A DNA stretch of 64,000 nt from contig MNCI01033474.1 in the NCBI GenBank assembly GCA_015680685.1, forward strand, positions 2,046,393 through 2,110,392, read 5' to 3'. Each line of letters starts with the position of its first letter. Within the stretch, counting starts at the first letter, position 1. The translations under genes were made by a program, and so were the position numbers. The notes beneath the pieces are model-generated. The model was not told the origin of the DNA and searched no databases. It saw nothing but the letters and a program-made list of their open reading frames with translations. This stretch comes from Gnetum montanum. Its lineage: Eukaryota; Streptophyta; Gnetopsida; Gnetales; Gnetaceae. Below, in pieces: positions 11,651-22,610 of the stretch.

Positions 11651-12439
11651 TCAAGTTTGGCTTTTATAGGCTTCTAGGTTGCTAATTTCATGCTCCAAAT
11701 TTATGTCATGATTACTAATAGATTGATGTTTATTTGTAAGAGTAATGACCATATTTCTAGGATAGTTATCCATTTATAACAAGTTTTTTATGCACCAAAG
11801 CCATCAAAATACATCTAAATACTATAAATAGTAAACCCATCTAATTTGTTTCCCCTTTTTTCTTATTTTCTTTGGGTGAACCCTTCATCAAGTTTCATTT
11901 CCAAGGCTAGGTTTGATTTAATTTTTCTATCAAATGAGATGTGTTACATTCAATGGACTTGATGGTGGAGCATGATGAAGGAGATATTAATTGGTCATAA
12001 TGCATGAGTATGAAACACAAGTCAACATTGTTGTTCAGTATAAGGAAGGTTATAATTAGGCTACAAGATGGTGGCTCAAGGGGAAATAATGGGACTGATG
12101 TGGAATAAGCACTCTTGGCATGACAGGACAAACTCACTAACTCTTATGCATCTAGATCACTTGGTGATTTTCTACCATAATGAGTTGTGCCTTCATGATG
12201 ACTCCAAGCTTCATCTTGAAAGCAAAACTCCAAGATAATAGTCAAGAAAATATAACAAAAGCATGTTGGTCATAATACAATGGAAAAGGTTAGATGAAAG
12301 AATTAACAAACCAAGCCACCAAAGCTCATAATCGATACACGCAAAAGGAATCTATGTCTTGCATTACAGATGTTACAAAGTTTTCTAGTCCATTTGGTGT
12401 ACAAAAAGAGGTAAAGAATTGAATATTATCTTGCTTGTT
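11651..12439. other. Noncoding sequence between dispersed repeat and Tat-like integrase
   Basis: No frame of interest on either strand. If the neighbouring minus-strand pol belongs to an LTR element, its 3' UTR and LTR should lie here or further left, but I could not place an LTR terminus. Confidence 0.4.
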
Positions 12440-13600
12440 ATTGGTCACTGTAGTGTTGGATGTCGATGTTGATACCTACCAAGAATTGCCCAATTCATTC
12501 CTATCCATGTCAACTATTCTAAAGGCTTCATTACCATAGGCCTTGGTGACTAACAAAGGCCCTTCCTAGTTGGCTAAGAATTTGTCCACATGTTCATGGA
12601 AAACTTTGAGGGCTAGGTCTCCCTTCTTGATCTTTTATTTTTTGGGTTCATGGTAGTGTTGTTATTTCTTCCTCTCTTGGTATCAGTTGATGTGAGGAAG
12701 CATTCATACTTGTTGCTCCTCCAGCAAGTTCAAATCCATGGTACATAGGTCCTTATTATATTCATCATTGATGAAGTTAGGTAGGGTCACTCTAAGTGAT
12801 AGAACTTACAATTCAAGAGGCAAAAGAACTTCAAAATCATAAACCAAGCTATATGGGATTACACCAGTTGTGGTTTGATAGATTATTCAATAGTCCCAAA
12901 GTTCATGGACAAGCCACTCATGCCACTTATGTTTGCTATTGTTAAACATCTTTTTAAGCAACTTTATGATGGTCTTGTTGCTAACTTTAGCTTTCCCATT
13001 GGCTTAAGGATAGTACGGTGATGAAAAGAAATGCTTAATGCCTAGTTCATGATAAAAGTTTTTCATTTCTTGGTTGCTAAATTATGGTCCATTATCCATG
13101 ACTATGGTCATAGGTATGCCAAAATGGGCTACTAAATTGTCCAATATAAATCTACAAGCTTGTTGAGATGTCGTCTTCCTAAGGGAACTAGCTTCAACCC
13201 ACTTTGTAAAGTATTTTATTGTGGTGATGATGAAACTATACCCTATAGAAGACTTAGGAATTATAGGTCTAATGATATTCAATTCCCACCATTGGAATGG
13301 CTAGGTTATTTGAGTGGTGTGTAACTTTGTGGCACATGTATTAGGTTGATATGCCATTAACAAGTTTCACAAGCCTTAACCTTCTATATGCAATTGTTTT
13401 CCATATAAGACTAGTAATAGCCCAACTACCTAATTTTAGTAGCCATGGCTCTGGGTCCTATATGTCCTCCACATATACCCTCATGAACTTGCTCAAGGAC
13501 TCTATGAGCTTTGGTTTTACCCAATCACACTAACCATATACCATCATAATATCATTGACATAATTTGTTATCACCTATGATGATATACTATTTTCATCTT
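12440..13600 (-). pseudogene. Tat/Ogre-like integrase, decayed
   Basis: Read on the minus strand. Near 13420-13540 an HHCC-type block reads HEGICGGH. The core reads KYFTKWVEAS and HFGIPMTIVMDNGP (13085-13210), and near 12500-12580 a GPY/F-like C-terminus reads EGPLLVTKAYG followed by FRIVDMD. The first catalytic position reads N instead of D (WELNIIRP) and the glutamate region (PMGKLKLATRP) no longer shows the Glu, so it is catalytically dead beyond its stop codons. A TAG stands for Trp before EGPLL. It is the 3' end of a pol that runs RT, RNase H, second RNase H, integrase from 15960 down to here. Confidence 0.85.
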
Positions 13601-13845
13601 TTATGTACAATGTCCTTTTGAGAAGTAGTTAGGACCTGTAGAGATTCATCATGCATTAGGTGAAACTTAATATCATCATACCATTTCATTGGATGGGTGA
13701 TGTTGATAGAGGCTACAAAGTTATCCTTAGTGTTTTTCATGATGGGAATAGCATAGTCCATGGTTAAGGTAAGTAACTTACTAAACATACTAGGCATCAC
13801 ACTGAGAGCTAAGGTTTTAATGACATCGACTAGCATGTTGTTAGT
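13601..13845 (-). pseudogene. Linker between second RNase H and integrase (Tat-like pol)
   Basis: A frame with MLVDVIKTLAL directly continues the second RNase H (the family usually has ADALA-TLAS here), followed by HPMKWYDDIKFHL, the conserved PWYDDI linker of Tat pol. It joins the flanking domains of one polyprotein rather than being a separate gene. Confidence 0.7.
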
Positions 13846-14172
13846 TTAGGGCACATGTTGGATATCAATGTTTGTAAATTGTTGTATTAGTTTCTTTCCT
13901 AAGTCATAGTAATATTCCAAATGTTTGGCTTTGCATGCATAAACCTTAGTTACTTGGTTAACCACAAGTTGTGAATCACCTTTAATCATTAAGCATTTGA
14001 TTTCTAGATCATGACCTACCATCATCCCCTTGATCAATCCTTCATACTTTGCTACATTTTTGCTATATGAGAATTCAAAATAGCAAACAAAGGGTTGTAT
14101 TTCACTAGACATGAAAGTTATGATGGAAAAATCACTAGCCCTATGGGTAGTTGAAGCTCCATTAAAGTGCAT
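13846..14172 (-). pseudogene. Second (archaeal-type) RNase H domain, Tat-lineage marker
   Basis: 108 codons are open. Motifs are MHFNGAST (N replaces the first catalytic Asp), NVAKYEGLIKGM (usual NxAEYEA; K-Y-E keeps the Glu), IKGDSQLVVNQV (catalytic GDS) and FTNIDIQHVP. A second RNase H located after the normal one is diagnostic of the Tat/Ogre branch of Ty3/gypsy, which separates this element from the Athila-type copies in the window. Confidence 0.88.
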
Positions 14173-14279
14173 AACTACCTAATAGCCCTCAAGTACATTG
14201 CTAACAATGTTGACATGTTCATATGAAAATTCAAGGTCCATGGCTACATGGTCTTCTACTGGTGAACTAGTAAGTTGTG

Positions 14280-14680
14280 TGTCTATCACTTGGCCTTTTG
14301 TTTAGGCTTAAGAGATGTAATGAAGGTCAAACTTAGCTTTTATGGCTTTCAAATGAGCAATATGACTATTTTCAAAGATGTTGGTTATTATGGCTCTAAG
14401 TATGTTATCTTTATAGATGACATTATCCTAGCTCTAAAGAGGTAGTGTCTCCACTTATTTAAGTAGAAGACTAGGGCTAAACAGTACTTCTCCACTTCAA
14501 TATATCAACTCTTATAGGAAATCAATGCATGGCTAAAGTAGCATACAGGAAACTCCACTTCATCACCTAATTTTTGATAGAGATGAAAAATAATAGATGT
14601 GTGGGATATAGCAAGGTAGATATAGAAAGGTTTATACTTTTGTAGTGAATAAACTATAGGTAGTTATGCCAACTCTTGCT
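14280..14680 (-). pseudogene. First RNase H domain of Tat-like pol
   Basis: On the minus strand, PFYIYLAISH, then FPVCYFSHAL, then YIEVEKYCLALVF and KWRHYLF follow the order of retroviral-type RNase H and its connection. Several stops interrupt. It sits between the RT and the archaeal-type RNase H in the expected order. Confidence 0.75.
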
Positions 14681-15960
14681 TAATATTTTTAAAGGATTCC
14701 TAGCCATAAGTTGTCCACTCATAGTGAATCCTTTTTTTAAGCAAGTGGTGCATGGGTTGTCATTTATTTGTATGCCTAGCAATAAACCTATGGAGAAATT
14801 GTAATCTAGTTTACAATCCCTAAAGCTCCTAAAGATTAGTTGGTGCTACCAAGTTGGATATGGCCTTAACCTTATTAGGATTAACACATGTTGCGACTTT
14901 AGATACTACAAAGCCAAGCATCTTATAGGTTTTGAGGCCAAACACATACTTCTTGGGTTAAGCCTAAGCTCTTACTTGAGGCATCATTTAAGCAGAAGGT
15001 CAAGGTCATGCACATGGTTTTTGGCCACTTTGGAATTAATGGCTATATTGTCTATGTAGTCATTGAGAAATCCTAGCATATAATCACTAGATATGTACTT
15101 CATTACTCTTTGGTAAGTTACTTCTATATTATTTAGGTCAAATAGCATCATGGTGTAACAAAAGGTTTCGCGTGGGATTATGAAGGTCATACTAAGTTGA
15201 TGCTCTAGGTTAATCCTAATTTGGTTGTTTCCCAAGAACCATCCACAAAGGATCACAAGGCATGTCCAGCCGTAGTATTGATAAGTTGGTCAATATTAGG
15301 TAAAGGAAAATCATCCTTGATGTTTGATTTATTCAAGTCTCAGAAATTAATACAGATACGTATACTCCCATTTTTCTTAGGGACTACAACTATGTTAAAA
15401 ACCCATTCTACTCAATCGATAGCTCTAATGAAACCAGCTTGGTATAATTCCATGATTTCATCATGAACTACCAAGGCTAAATTTGGTCTAACCTTGTAAA
15501 TTTTTTTCTTAATTAGTCTAATACTAGGATCAAGTATGATGTTATGTTGTACTAGGCATGGATCAAGACTTGGAATATCTTCATATGACCATGAAAAGGT
15601 CTTAATGTTGTCCTAGAGGACCTTGGTGATGTCTTGAGCTTGCTGAAATTTTAGTGAGGAACTTAATTTTAGTATTTTATCCTCACAACTATGTGTCATG
15701 ATAGGAACCTCAACTAGAGAGTCCTCAGTAATGTCATGAGTCTCAAGGTTAAGGGCTTGGACTAGGTTTTTAGGCCATTATAGAGGTTTCTCTATTGAGG
15801 CTATGTGGTCGATTAGACTCTCAAGCTCAAGATTCAGGTAATTAAGGTTGATACATTGTTCAACATTACCATGAGGTTCACGTAGGTTTAATGGTAAGCT
15901 GATTTGCTTCCAGATGTCCATACTTCAATCCTACATATCAACCGTAAGCACATTAAGTGG
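14681..15960 (-). pseudogene. Tat/Ogre-like reverse transcriptase, decayed
   Basis: Minus strand. The N-terminal part is clear: TFSWSYEDIPSLDP near 15560, KIYKVRPNLALVV, YQAGFIRAIDWVEWV, VVVPKKNGSIRICINF and NIKDDFPLPNIDQLI (down to about 15280). Then FNIVVV- and TMMLFDL-type blocks follow, and the catalytic box reads DYIDNIAI near 15040-15065, so the second Asp of YxDD is Asn. At 15260 an in-frame break lies between the fingers and palm parts. Upstream (15640-15960) a spacer continues to VPLNVLTVDM. The protease expected before it lies about 16 kb away at 32.2-33 kb. Confidence 0.85.
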
Positions 15961-16214
15961 CACATGTGTAAAATAAGTAAATAATGCCAAAATGATAAGA
16001 ATACTCTAGTAACTATGCATGGATCAACCAAAACATGTCATTTCATGATTAAAAAAGGTACCAAAAAGGTGAACAAAGAATATAAGAGGTAGGTAAAGAC
16101 AAATAAGATGAAACAAATAATACATAAGGTCAAATGAGGGTCAAATGATGGTAGAATAGCCAAATTAAGGCTAAATGATGGTTAAGAACCATTATGTAAG
16201 GTTGAACAAGGCTA

Positions 16215-16307
16215 AAACATAGTCAACAAAGGTCATAGGGGATAGGATAAGCTTAAACATGGTCAACAAAGGTCATACGGGATAGGATAAGCTTAAACAT
16301 GGTCAAC
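16215..16307. repeat. 40-bp tandem duplication
   Basis: Units at 16215-16254 and 16255-16294 plus 13 bases of a third unit. The unit begins AAACATGGTCAACAAAGG and ends GGATAGGATAAGCTT. The two full units differ at two positions. It lies in a region rich in GGTCAA motifs that belongs to the larger tandem array around it. Confidence 0.9.
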
Positions 16308-16326
16308 TATGATTGCACTTTACCAG

Positions 16327-16631
16327 TTTTAGGCCTTAAAAAGCCACATCATGGTCAAATGATATCAAATGATGATCAAGGATAGTCAAACCCCACTAGA
16401 TAAGATCGATTGAAGGTCAAACAAGGTAAACTAACATTACAAGAGAGACAATAATTAGAAATGGTGAAACTAAAGCCAAATAGAAGCTAAATGAGACTGA
16501 GTAATGATCAAATAATGATCAAATAAGGCCAATAAGGTCAAAAAATGTCAAAATGCAATGGAATAGGGCCAAACCAATCAAGGTGTAAAACATATGATAG
16601 AACATGGTCAATATTGATCAACTAGGGTTAG
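16327..16631. repeat. Left part of a 315-370 bp tandem repeat interrupted by copy 3
   Basis: The unit starts TTTTAGGCC (16327), contains GGTCAAATGATATCAAATGATGATCAAGGATAGTCAAACCCC in its early part and CAATCAAGG..GTCAATATTGATCAA near its end. The same order recurs at 22621-22989 and a third unit starts at 22990. Copy 3 inserted at the boundary of units. If copy 3 is removed, the first unit is about 315 bp and the second 369 bp. Confidence 0.65.
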
Positions 16632-16660
16632 ATGTTTTATGAGACGTGATACACACAAGC

Positions 16661-16699
16661 CGCGATATCGCGTCGTCCCCTACAATGTCGCGTACGCGA
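16661..16699 (+). promoter_or_regulatory. Two 12-bp CG palindromes in U3
   Basis: CGCGATATCGCG (16661-16672) and TCGCGTACGCGA (16688-16699) are both perfect palindromes, 22-50 bp upstream of the TATA box. In the 3' LTR the same positions (about 21759-21802) have partly decayed through CG-to-TG/CA changes. Their placement suggests binding sites for a dimeric factor; this is inference. Confidence 0.55.
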
Positions 16700-16721
16700 T
16701 ATCACGGTCCACCGCCAAATC

Positions 16722-16729
16722 TATAAATA
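16722..16729 (+). promoter_or_regulatory. TATA box of copy 3 LTR
   Basis: TATAAATA, kept in the 3' LTR at 21819-21826. It fixes the U3/R direction and places transcription start some 30 bases downstream. Confidence 0.7.
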
Positions 16730-17486
16730 AGAGACGACACTCCCCTTATTTCCCATCCTAGGCTAAAAGTAGGGAAACTCTGGCAAATTAATCACTCCAA
16801 AGATAGAATATTTTCCATGTGCCCGTAGTAGGAGTCCCCAAGTGAATAGATCTTTATTCGAGCAACATTGTACCTGAACGCAAGTTGTGTACGAAAATAA
16901 AGACAAGCTTTGTGGATAAACCTTGCAATGCATGGAATAGGATTTATTACTTGTTATTTATTACCCTGCAGTAGCGTGGCATGAGTACGACTTGATTACA
17001 AGAATTTACAGATGTGTACGGCTAATCAAGGAATCGGCTGGTCATCGTGATTAGATTCTCTCAACCCTTTCCTCCTAGTTGAGTGCCTCAGTATGACCAC
17101 TTCGAGCATGTGTGTTACGCGTGGTGATCCCAGTAACGATTAGCGTTTGGTAGCCGTGGTTGCATAGTTTAGGGTGTGTATGGTAAGTGGGAACAGATGT
17201 TGATGCTAGTTAATTTAGACTTAGGACATTAGTTAGAGTTAGCTAGTTTCTCAACCCTTCACCTCATAGCATAGAGAGAAAAACATTAAAAGTTATAAAA
17301 ATCATATACCTCGTACTTACTTAACCATACACAGTGACAAACAAAAGTAAGTCTGGGAAGACAAAAAATGATTAACCCCAAGTGTTCCATGGGGCGTGTA
17401 GGCATTTAGTCTATGGAGTTCGATCGAATCGTGCATGCTACACTCGTTTCATATGGTTGAGTGTCGGGGTACCTCACCACTCATCA

Positions 17487-17505
17487 TTGGCACCATTGTT
17501 GGGGA
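17487..17505 (+). promoter_or_regulatory. Primer binding site, tRNA-Asp type
   Basis: TTGGCACCATTGTTGGGGA directly follows the 5' LTR. It matches the complement of the plant tRNA-Asp 3' end (TGGCGCCGTTGCCGGGGA) except for transitions such as CG to CA and CC to TT. tRNA-Asp priming is usual for Athila elements, which supports the lineage call. Confidence 0.75.
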
Positions 17506-17628
17506 CTAAGTGTTTGTGCACTGAATAGAACATAAAAGATATCACTCACATTATTGTGAGCCTTAAAGAACCTTCAAGTTAATCAAAAGATAAAAATTAT
17601 ATAACGGTGAATTAGCACACCGATAAAA

Positions 17629-19540
17629 ATGCCTTCTTCTCATAAGAGCAACTCATCACCTAAGGACCATACACGAGACAGTCGGCAACATAAAACACAT
17701 AACCAAAATCAGCCAAGTCCTAAACAATACAAGATAGTTTATACTCATCCTGATGAGTATATTCCAGACTTTATCTTTATCCTCCATCAAGATGAACAGC
17801 TATGATGGAGAGATTTGCAAGGTAACATCATGTTACCCCCAAATCGATCAGTCTCTTGCATGCTTTTCTGTGCCTTGGCACAGATAGGTATGACTAAATT
17901 ATATGCTAAATATGTTGTGGAAAACTTTGAGATGAGGGATTATTATCCCATAAAGGCACAATGTATGAGGGACTTAAGGCAAGAGAGTCAACATACTTTT
18001 CTGAAGGGCAAAGTCCCACACGTCCTTAGCAAAATAGGAGATCAGAAACCCCTTATCATGGGTTCTTTAGCAAACGATGTACCCCCTCCTAACGATGGTG
18101 AGGAGGTTGGGTATCAGAACCTATGAACAATGATACATATCCCTAGTTCTGATGCCTGTGAACACCAACTATTCACAGAGGGAACAACCACTTATGCTAA
18201 GGACGAGCACTTAGATCATCACCACGATCGGGGCCGTAGTAGCCGAAGAGAAGGCAAGAAACATTGTCATGGAGATGGTTCCCCTTCTTCTTTCCCTTCT
18301 TCACATCACTCACCCTCTCTTTCCACATCTGGGCGCAGCCATCATGAACACAATGGAGAGGATAAAAGTAGAAAAAATGAGAGACCTCGACGGGAAATTC
18401 GAGAGAGAGGACAAGGGCAAGGACATAGGGAGAGTAGGGAACAATGCAAACATCATAGGCGTCATGAAAGAGATGATCATGATGAGCCCCTACTTGCAGC
18501 TCGAAGTATGCTTGACATAATGGAGGCAGTTAGGATTCCCACAAAGCATTTAAAAGATAGTCGGATCAAACGTTTAGACATGAACAATATCCCACAATTT
18601 GAACAAGGATACAATGTTGATTTGCAAAATCATTTATAGGCATTCCAGGATGCCTGTGCCTTGCAGAATATAGAAAATGAGTGGCAAAAACTTAAGTTGT
18701 TCCCAAGGACACTCACCAAGGAAGTAGAGAGTTGGTACCGGTCCTTAGCACCAGAAACCATCAAGAGGTGGAGTATAATGCTAGAACTATTCAACGAAAA
18801 GTATCAAACATACTCTAGAGTGTCCAATTTGCATAAGAAGATCCAAGGCTAGAAGCAAGATACTCATGAATCCTTGGATGCTACCATCCCACTACTACAC
18901 ATTGTTACATTGTTGCCCGGGCCATGGGTATGCTCAGTGGGATCAACTTCACCACATTGTGGATGGGCTAAGGCATGAAAATAGAAGAACCCTTGGAACT
19001 TATGCCCAAGGGAGACTCTCACAGCTTAGAGCCCATGAAGTACATCATTTGTTGGAACAAGTAGCAAAAGAAGAAGGTGAGCTATGAAAAAGAGAAAGTG
19101 CAGAAGAATTCAACCGCGATCCTTCCCTTCGAAAGAAGGGAGTGAAATTTTGTGATAAAGAGGATGAGTCACCAATCGAAGAGTTGGTGAACAGCAAGAC
19201 CTTGCAGCTTCAAAAGCTCACAACAGAAATAGCAGCTAAGCTAGATGATGTATGGAGTTCCTTAGACTGTAAAATTGAAACTATCTTAAAAATTGTAGAA
19301 GAGTCTAAAGTAGAACAAAGTAGTGACAAAGGTAAGACAAAGTGGAGAGATTTAGGCCCTACACATAACAAAGGTAAGGGGAAAATCACTAATTCTGATG
19401 TGGTTGTGGAGTCAGACACAGATGATGATGGTGGATGTGAGATCTGCCAATATGACCATCCTAAGGGATGTTTTCCAATCATCTCACATCTACAAGAGTC
19501 TAGGGTGTATGTGCTTAATCCAAGACTCAACCAACGGTAA
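17629..19540 (+). pseudogene. Gag of Athila-type copy 3
   Basis: The nucleocapsid/capsid precursor packages the element's RNA. The frame starts at ATG 17629 (MPSSHKSNSSPKDH...) and stays in one frame to about 18860 with a few stops (near 17803, 18124, 18637), then shifts by one base near 18865 and continues to 19540. In order: an N-terminal domain, a charged His/Arg/Ser-rich linker (about 18190-18500), a capsid-like block with LQNIENEWQKLKLFP, ESWYRSLAPETI and ELFNEKYQ (18660-18830), then near the end a zinc-knuckle-like CEICQYDHPKGC (C-x2-C-x3-H-x3-C, about 19437-19472). It is the best preserved gag in the window. Confidence 0.82.
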
Positions 19541-20100
19541 ACACCCCGAAGGTTACCTTATCAACAAGGTAACCCAAGGCAATTCCACCAACCACTAATG
19601 TATTATCCAAGTGGAACTCCACCATAGCCCATCAGATAGCATCAGTAGTGGCAATACCCACAGTCATGGGGGATGCCAGCACCGAAACATAAGTACCCTT
19701 ACCGGTAGCCTGACCCTAATGGATATTATGTGCAGCAGCCGATTTCTCCAAGTGACTCTATGAGTCACACAACCCCCAACCATCACTACCAAGTTTGGGA
19801 ATACTTCATAAGGACTCCTTCTCCTCTGGGAGACACTCCATACCCACACCATCCTCCTAATCCATCCACACCTCTTCCACTAGTAGTAGTTCCCATAACA
19901 CCTCCTGCTCCAACAATGCAAGGGAAACTTCCTTCTCAACCGCAGCAACGTCATGCTGCAAGAGCTATAAATATTCAACCTACTGCTGGTTCTGACAACT
20001 TTAAAAATAGAAGACCTTAATTTAGAACCAAAAGCCTAGATAAACTCTTTCAACAACAAGTGGTTGAGCCCATGTACACTCCTCCACCATCTAACACTTC
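19541..20100 (+). pseudogene. Gag C-terminal, Pro/Tyr/Gln-rich tail of copy 3
   Basis: This continues the gag frame with YPSGTPP, PDPNGYYVQQP and a proline-rich stretch HPPNPSTPLPLVVVPITPP (19840-19910), ending in a tail FRTKSLDKLFQQQ near 20021-20060. Low complexity of this kind commonly links gag and protease in Athila elements. Three to five stops interrupt it. Confidence 0.6.
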
Positions 20101-20548
20101 GGAGCACCCTTTAGTCCAATGGAGCTTAACGCATACGGTTATGTTAACGCATACCGTAACTAACTAGATTAAGGTAGGCCACCTTCCCAGGAAACTAACT
20201 GACCCTGGGAGTCCCTTAACGAGAGATGTATCACACCTGGAACCTGCCCCAACTTAAGAAGAGCAACATTCAACTAGAGCTAGCAGACCAGTCCATCACC
20301 ATTCCCTTAGGATTGGTGGAGGACATCATCACCACTATGTGTGGTTGGTCTTACCCAGCTAATTTTTTGGTGATTGAAGTTAACAACAACAAAGGAGACT
20401 TCCCAATTATAATGGTAAGGGCATGGCTAAGTACAGTAGATGCATGCCTTAGGATCCGTGATCTTTCCTTGGAAATCTCTAAGATAAAAATTTGTGGAAA
20501 GATCAAAAAGAGAAAAGTTCCATGCATCACATACAGTTCTCACTTCCC
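20101..20548 (+). pseudogene. Retropepsin remnant lacking its active site (copy 3)
   Basis: KLTDPGSPL (about 20191-20217) matches the same words in copy 2 (45170-45195). Then REMYHTWNL, the LELADQSITIPLG block, FLVIEVNNNKGDFPIIM and RAWLSTVDACLRI follow, with the hydrophobic-flap and R-x-W-L (normally GRPFL/GRPWL) features of a plant retropepsin. The piece carrying D-x-G-S and NLIS, seen in copy 2 at about 45238-45270, is absent: roughly 65 bases are deleted between SPL and EMY. The protease therefore cannot have worked in this copy. Its end is fused at about 20548 to post-pol sequence. Confidence 0.72.
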
Positions 20549-21722
20549 ATTCTCTCCTTTGTTTTGTCAGAATGGTGGTGGCTCTTGGAGGAAGCATTCT
20601 TGTTACTTCACAAGGATGGTTTAGCCAAATGCATTGATGCGAAGTCACTTGATGTGGTTAGTTTGAGGCTGGTGTTGGAATGAGATTTGCCAAGTCACAT
20701 TAATCATGAAACACACAAGGGGCTGTACACCACCTTGTTCTTGGGATTCCGTTCCATTCTCTTCTCTTCATCTTTCTCTCCATTGTTCATCTCATTACCA
20801 GTTGTATCATTAGTGTATATATTTTGGTTGATGCATTATTTTCCTTTTGGTAAACGCTTGTGGTTAAGACTTTAACTCTTATTCCAAATGACATTCCCAA
20901 AGCCTATGGACTCTTTGAATGTGGGTTTGTTAGGGCATCAAGGGCATGAACCTGCTTTGGGGAGGACCCACTAACATTCCTATTTGGTGCACCAGTTAAA
21001 TTCTTTCCCTTAACATTTTGCAATTAATTTTATTTTGTTCATTACCATCTTGACATCCATTTCATTGATGTTTTCAGTTTTCCCTTTTTATCTATCTTTC
21101 TTACTCCTTTTCTTTATCCATTCTAACACTACCGGAGGTTCATGATTAGTCATGGGGGTACGGGGCCTGATTTTTATCAATTTTCTCCTAGCCCTAAAAT
21201 TTTTGATTTTCTTCCTAACCCCTAAACCTTCAGTAGTTATCATTAATATATCCCCAGATCCGTATTAGCCATACCACAACCTAGCCAATGAACCTACACC
21301 GAAGCAAGGTATTAATTACATAATGATTCATTTACCCTTGCTAATATAAGATTGTGTTGTGTGTGTAGATTATGATCATACAAACACCGAATTGGATCTG
21401 GAGCAAACACTTGGAATGGAGCAATGCTGAAGTAGCTATGTAAGGAGCAAGATCGATGGTGCGCTTATGGATGGACAATGAAAGGTGCAATCTTAGCATT
21501 GTCAGAAGCAACACTTCTTCCTCTCTCTCTTTCTTCTCAGCTTCCAACTAAGGCCTGATGTCATTATAATAAGGTGTTCACCCTTGTTGTCATGAACACC
21601 ATTTTTGTCAAGTCTTGTAATGATGATCCATTCACATGTCATCCCATTAGTTCCAATCCCCTCAATAATTCCATACCTGCTCGATATTATTGTAAGGAAC
21701 TCAAGGATGAGTTTTCATTCAT
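20549..21722 (+). other. Post-pol remnant of copy 3, with deletion of pol and ORF3
   Basis: It begins TCTCACTTCCCATTCTCTCC and aligns with copy 1 from about 3170 (CTCACTTCCTACTTCTCTC) and copy 2 from about 46947. The CATGGACTC..GGGCATGAACCTGC..GGAGGACCCACT block is shared by all three copies. A second copy of the PPT 11-mer lies at 21150-21160. Near 21310-21365 the pre-ORF3 sequence (AAGGTATTAATTAC..ACATAATGATT..GTGTGTAGATTATG) is recognisable, then ORF3 is missing. No frame is credible. Confidence 0.6.
21150..21160 (+). promoter_or_regulatory. Second copy of the PPT 11-mer, 573 bp upstream of the real PPT
   Basis: TCATGGGGGTA is identical to the true PPT at 21723-21733. It stands where copies 1 and 2 have the U3-like segment upstream of ORF3. 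It may be a remnant of an internal PPT-U3 duplication. Confidence 0.45.
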
Positions 21723-21733
21723 TCATGGGGGTA
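21723..21733 (+). promoter_or_regulatory. Polypurine tract of copy 3
   Basis: TCATGGGGGTA lies directly before the 3' LTR start and is the same as in copy 1. Confidence 0.72.
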
Positions 21734-22610
21734 TGATGAGACATGATACGCACAAGCCATGATATCGCGTCATCACCTGCAATGTCGCGTATGCGATATT
21801 GCGGTCTGCCGCTAAATCTATAAATAAGAGGCATCACTCCCCTTATTTCCGATCCTAGGCAAAAAGTAGGGAAACTCTAGCATATTGATCACTCCAGAGA
21901 TAGAATATTTTCCATGTGCCCATAGTAGGAGTCCCCAAGTGAACGGATCTTTATTCGAGCAACATTGTACCTGAATGCAAGTTGTGTACAACAATAAAGA
22001 TGAGCTTTGTGGATAAACCTTGTAGTGCATGGAATAGTATTTATTACTTGTTATTTATTACATGTTATTTCCTACTTGTTATTTATTACCCTGCAGTAGC
22101 ACGACATGAGTACGACTTGATTACGAGCATTTATAGATGTGTACAGCTAATCAAGGAATCGGCTGGTCATCGCGATTAGATTCTCTCAACCCTTTCCTCC
22201 TAGTTAAGTGCCTCAGTATGACCACTTCGAGCATGTGCATTACGCATGGTGATCCCAATAACGATTAGCGTTTGGTAGCTGTGGTTGCATAGTTCAAGGT
22301 GTGTACAGTAAGTTGGAACAGATGCTGACGCTAGTTAATTTAGACTTAGGACATTAGTTAGAGGTAGCTAGTTTCTCAACCCTTCACCTCATAGCATAGG
22401 AGAAAAACATTAAAAGATATAAAAATCATATACCTCAGACTTACTTAACCATACATCATGACAAACACAAGTAAGTTTGGGAAGACAACGAATGATTAAC
22501 CCCAAGTGTTCCATGGGGCATGTAGGCATTTAATTTGCAGAGTTCGACCAGATCATGTGTGCTATGCTCGTTTCATATGGTTAAGTGTAGGGGTACCTCG
22601 CCACTCATCA
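21734..22610 (+). repeat. 3' LTR of copy 3
   Basis: 877 bp from TGATGAGAC to CACTCATCA. It is 27 bp longer than the 5' LTR, mostly from a local duplication of TTATTTATTAC-type sequence near 22050-22090. CG dinucleotides present in the 5' LTR palindromes are partly TG or CA here. Confidence 0.88.

Larger units (their letters stand above)
16637..17486 (+). repeat. 5' LTR of copy 3
   Basis: 850 bp, starting TTATGAGAC (TGATGAGAC in the 3' LTR) and ending CACTCATCA. It contains two CG-rich palindromes in U3, a TATA box at 16722-16729, the AATAAAGACAAGCTTTGTGGATAAACC block (about 16890) and GGGGTACCTCACCACTCATCA at the end. Confidence 0.88.

Noticed and set aside
19210-19530. Minus-strand 106-codon frame within copy 3
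   Set aside because: Antisense shadow of gag, whose zinc-knuckle region reads clearly on the plus strand.
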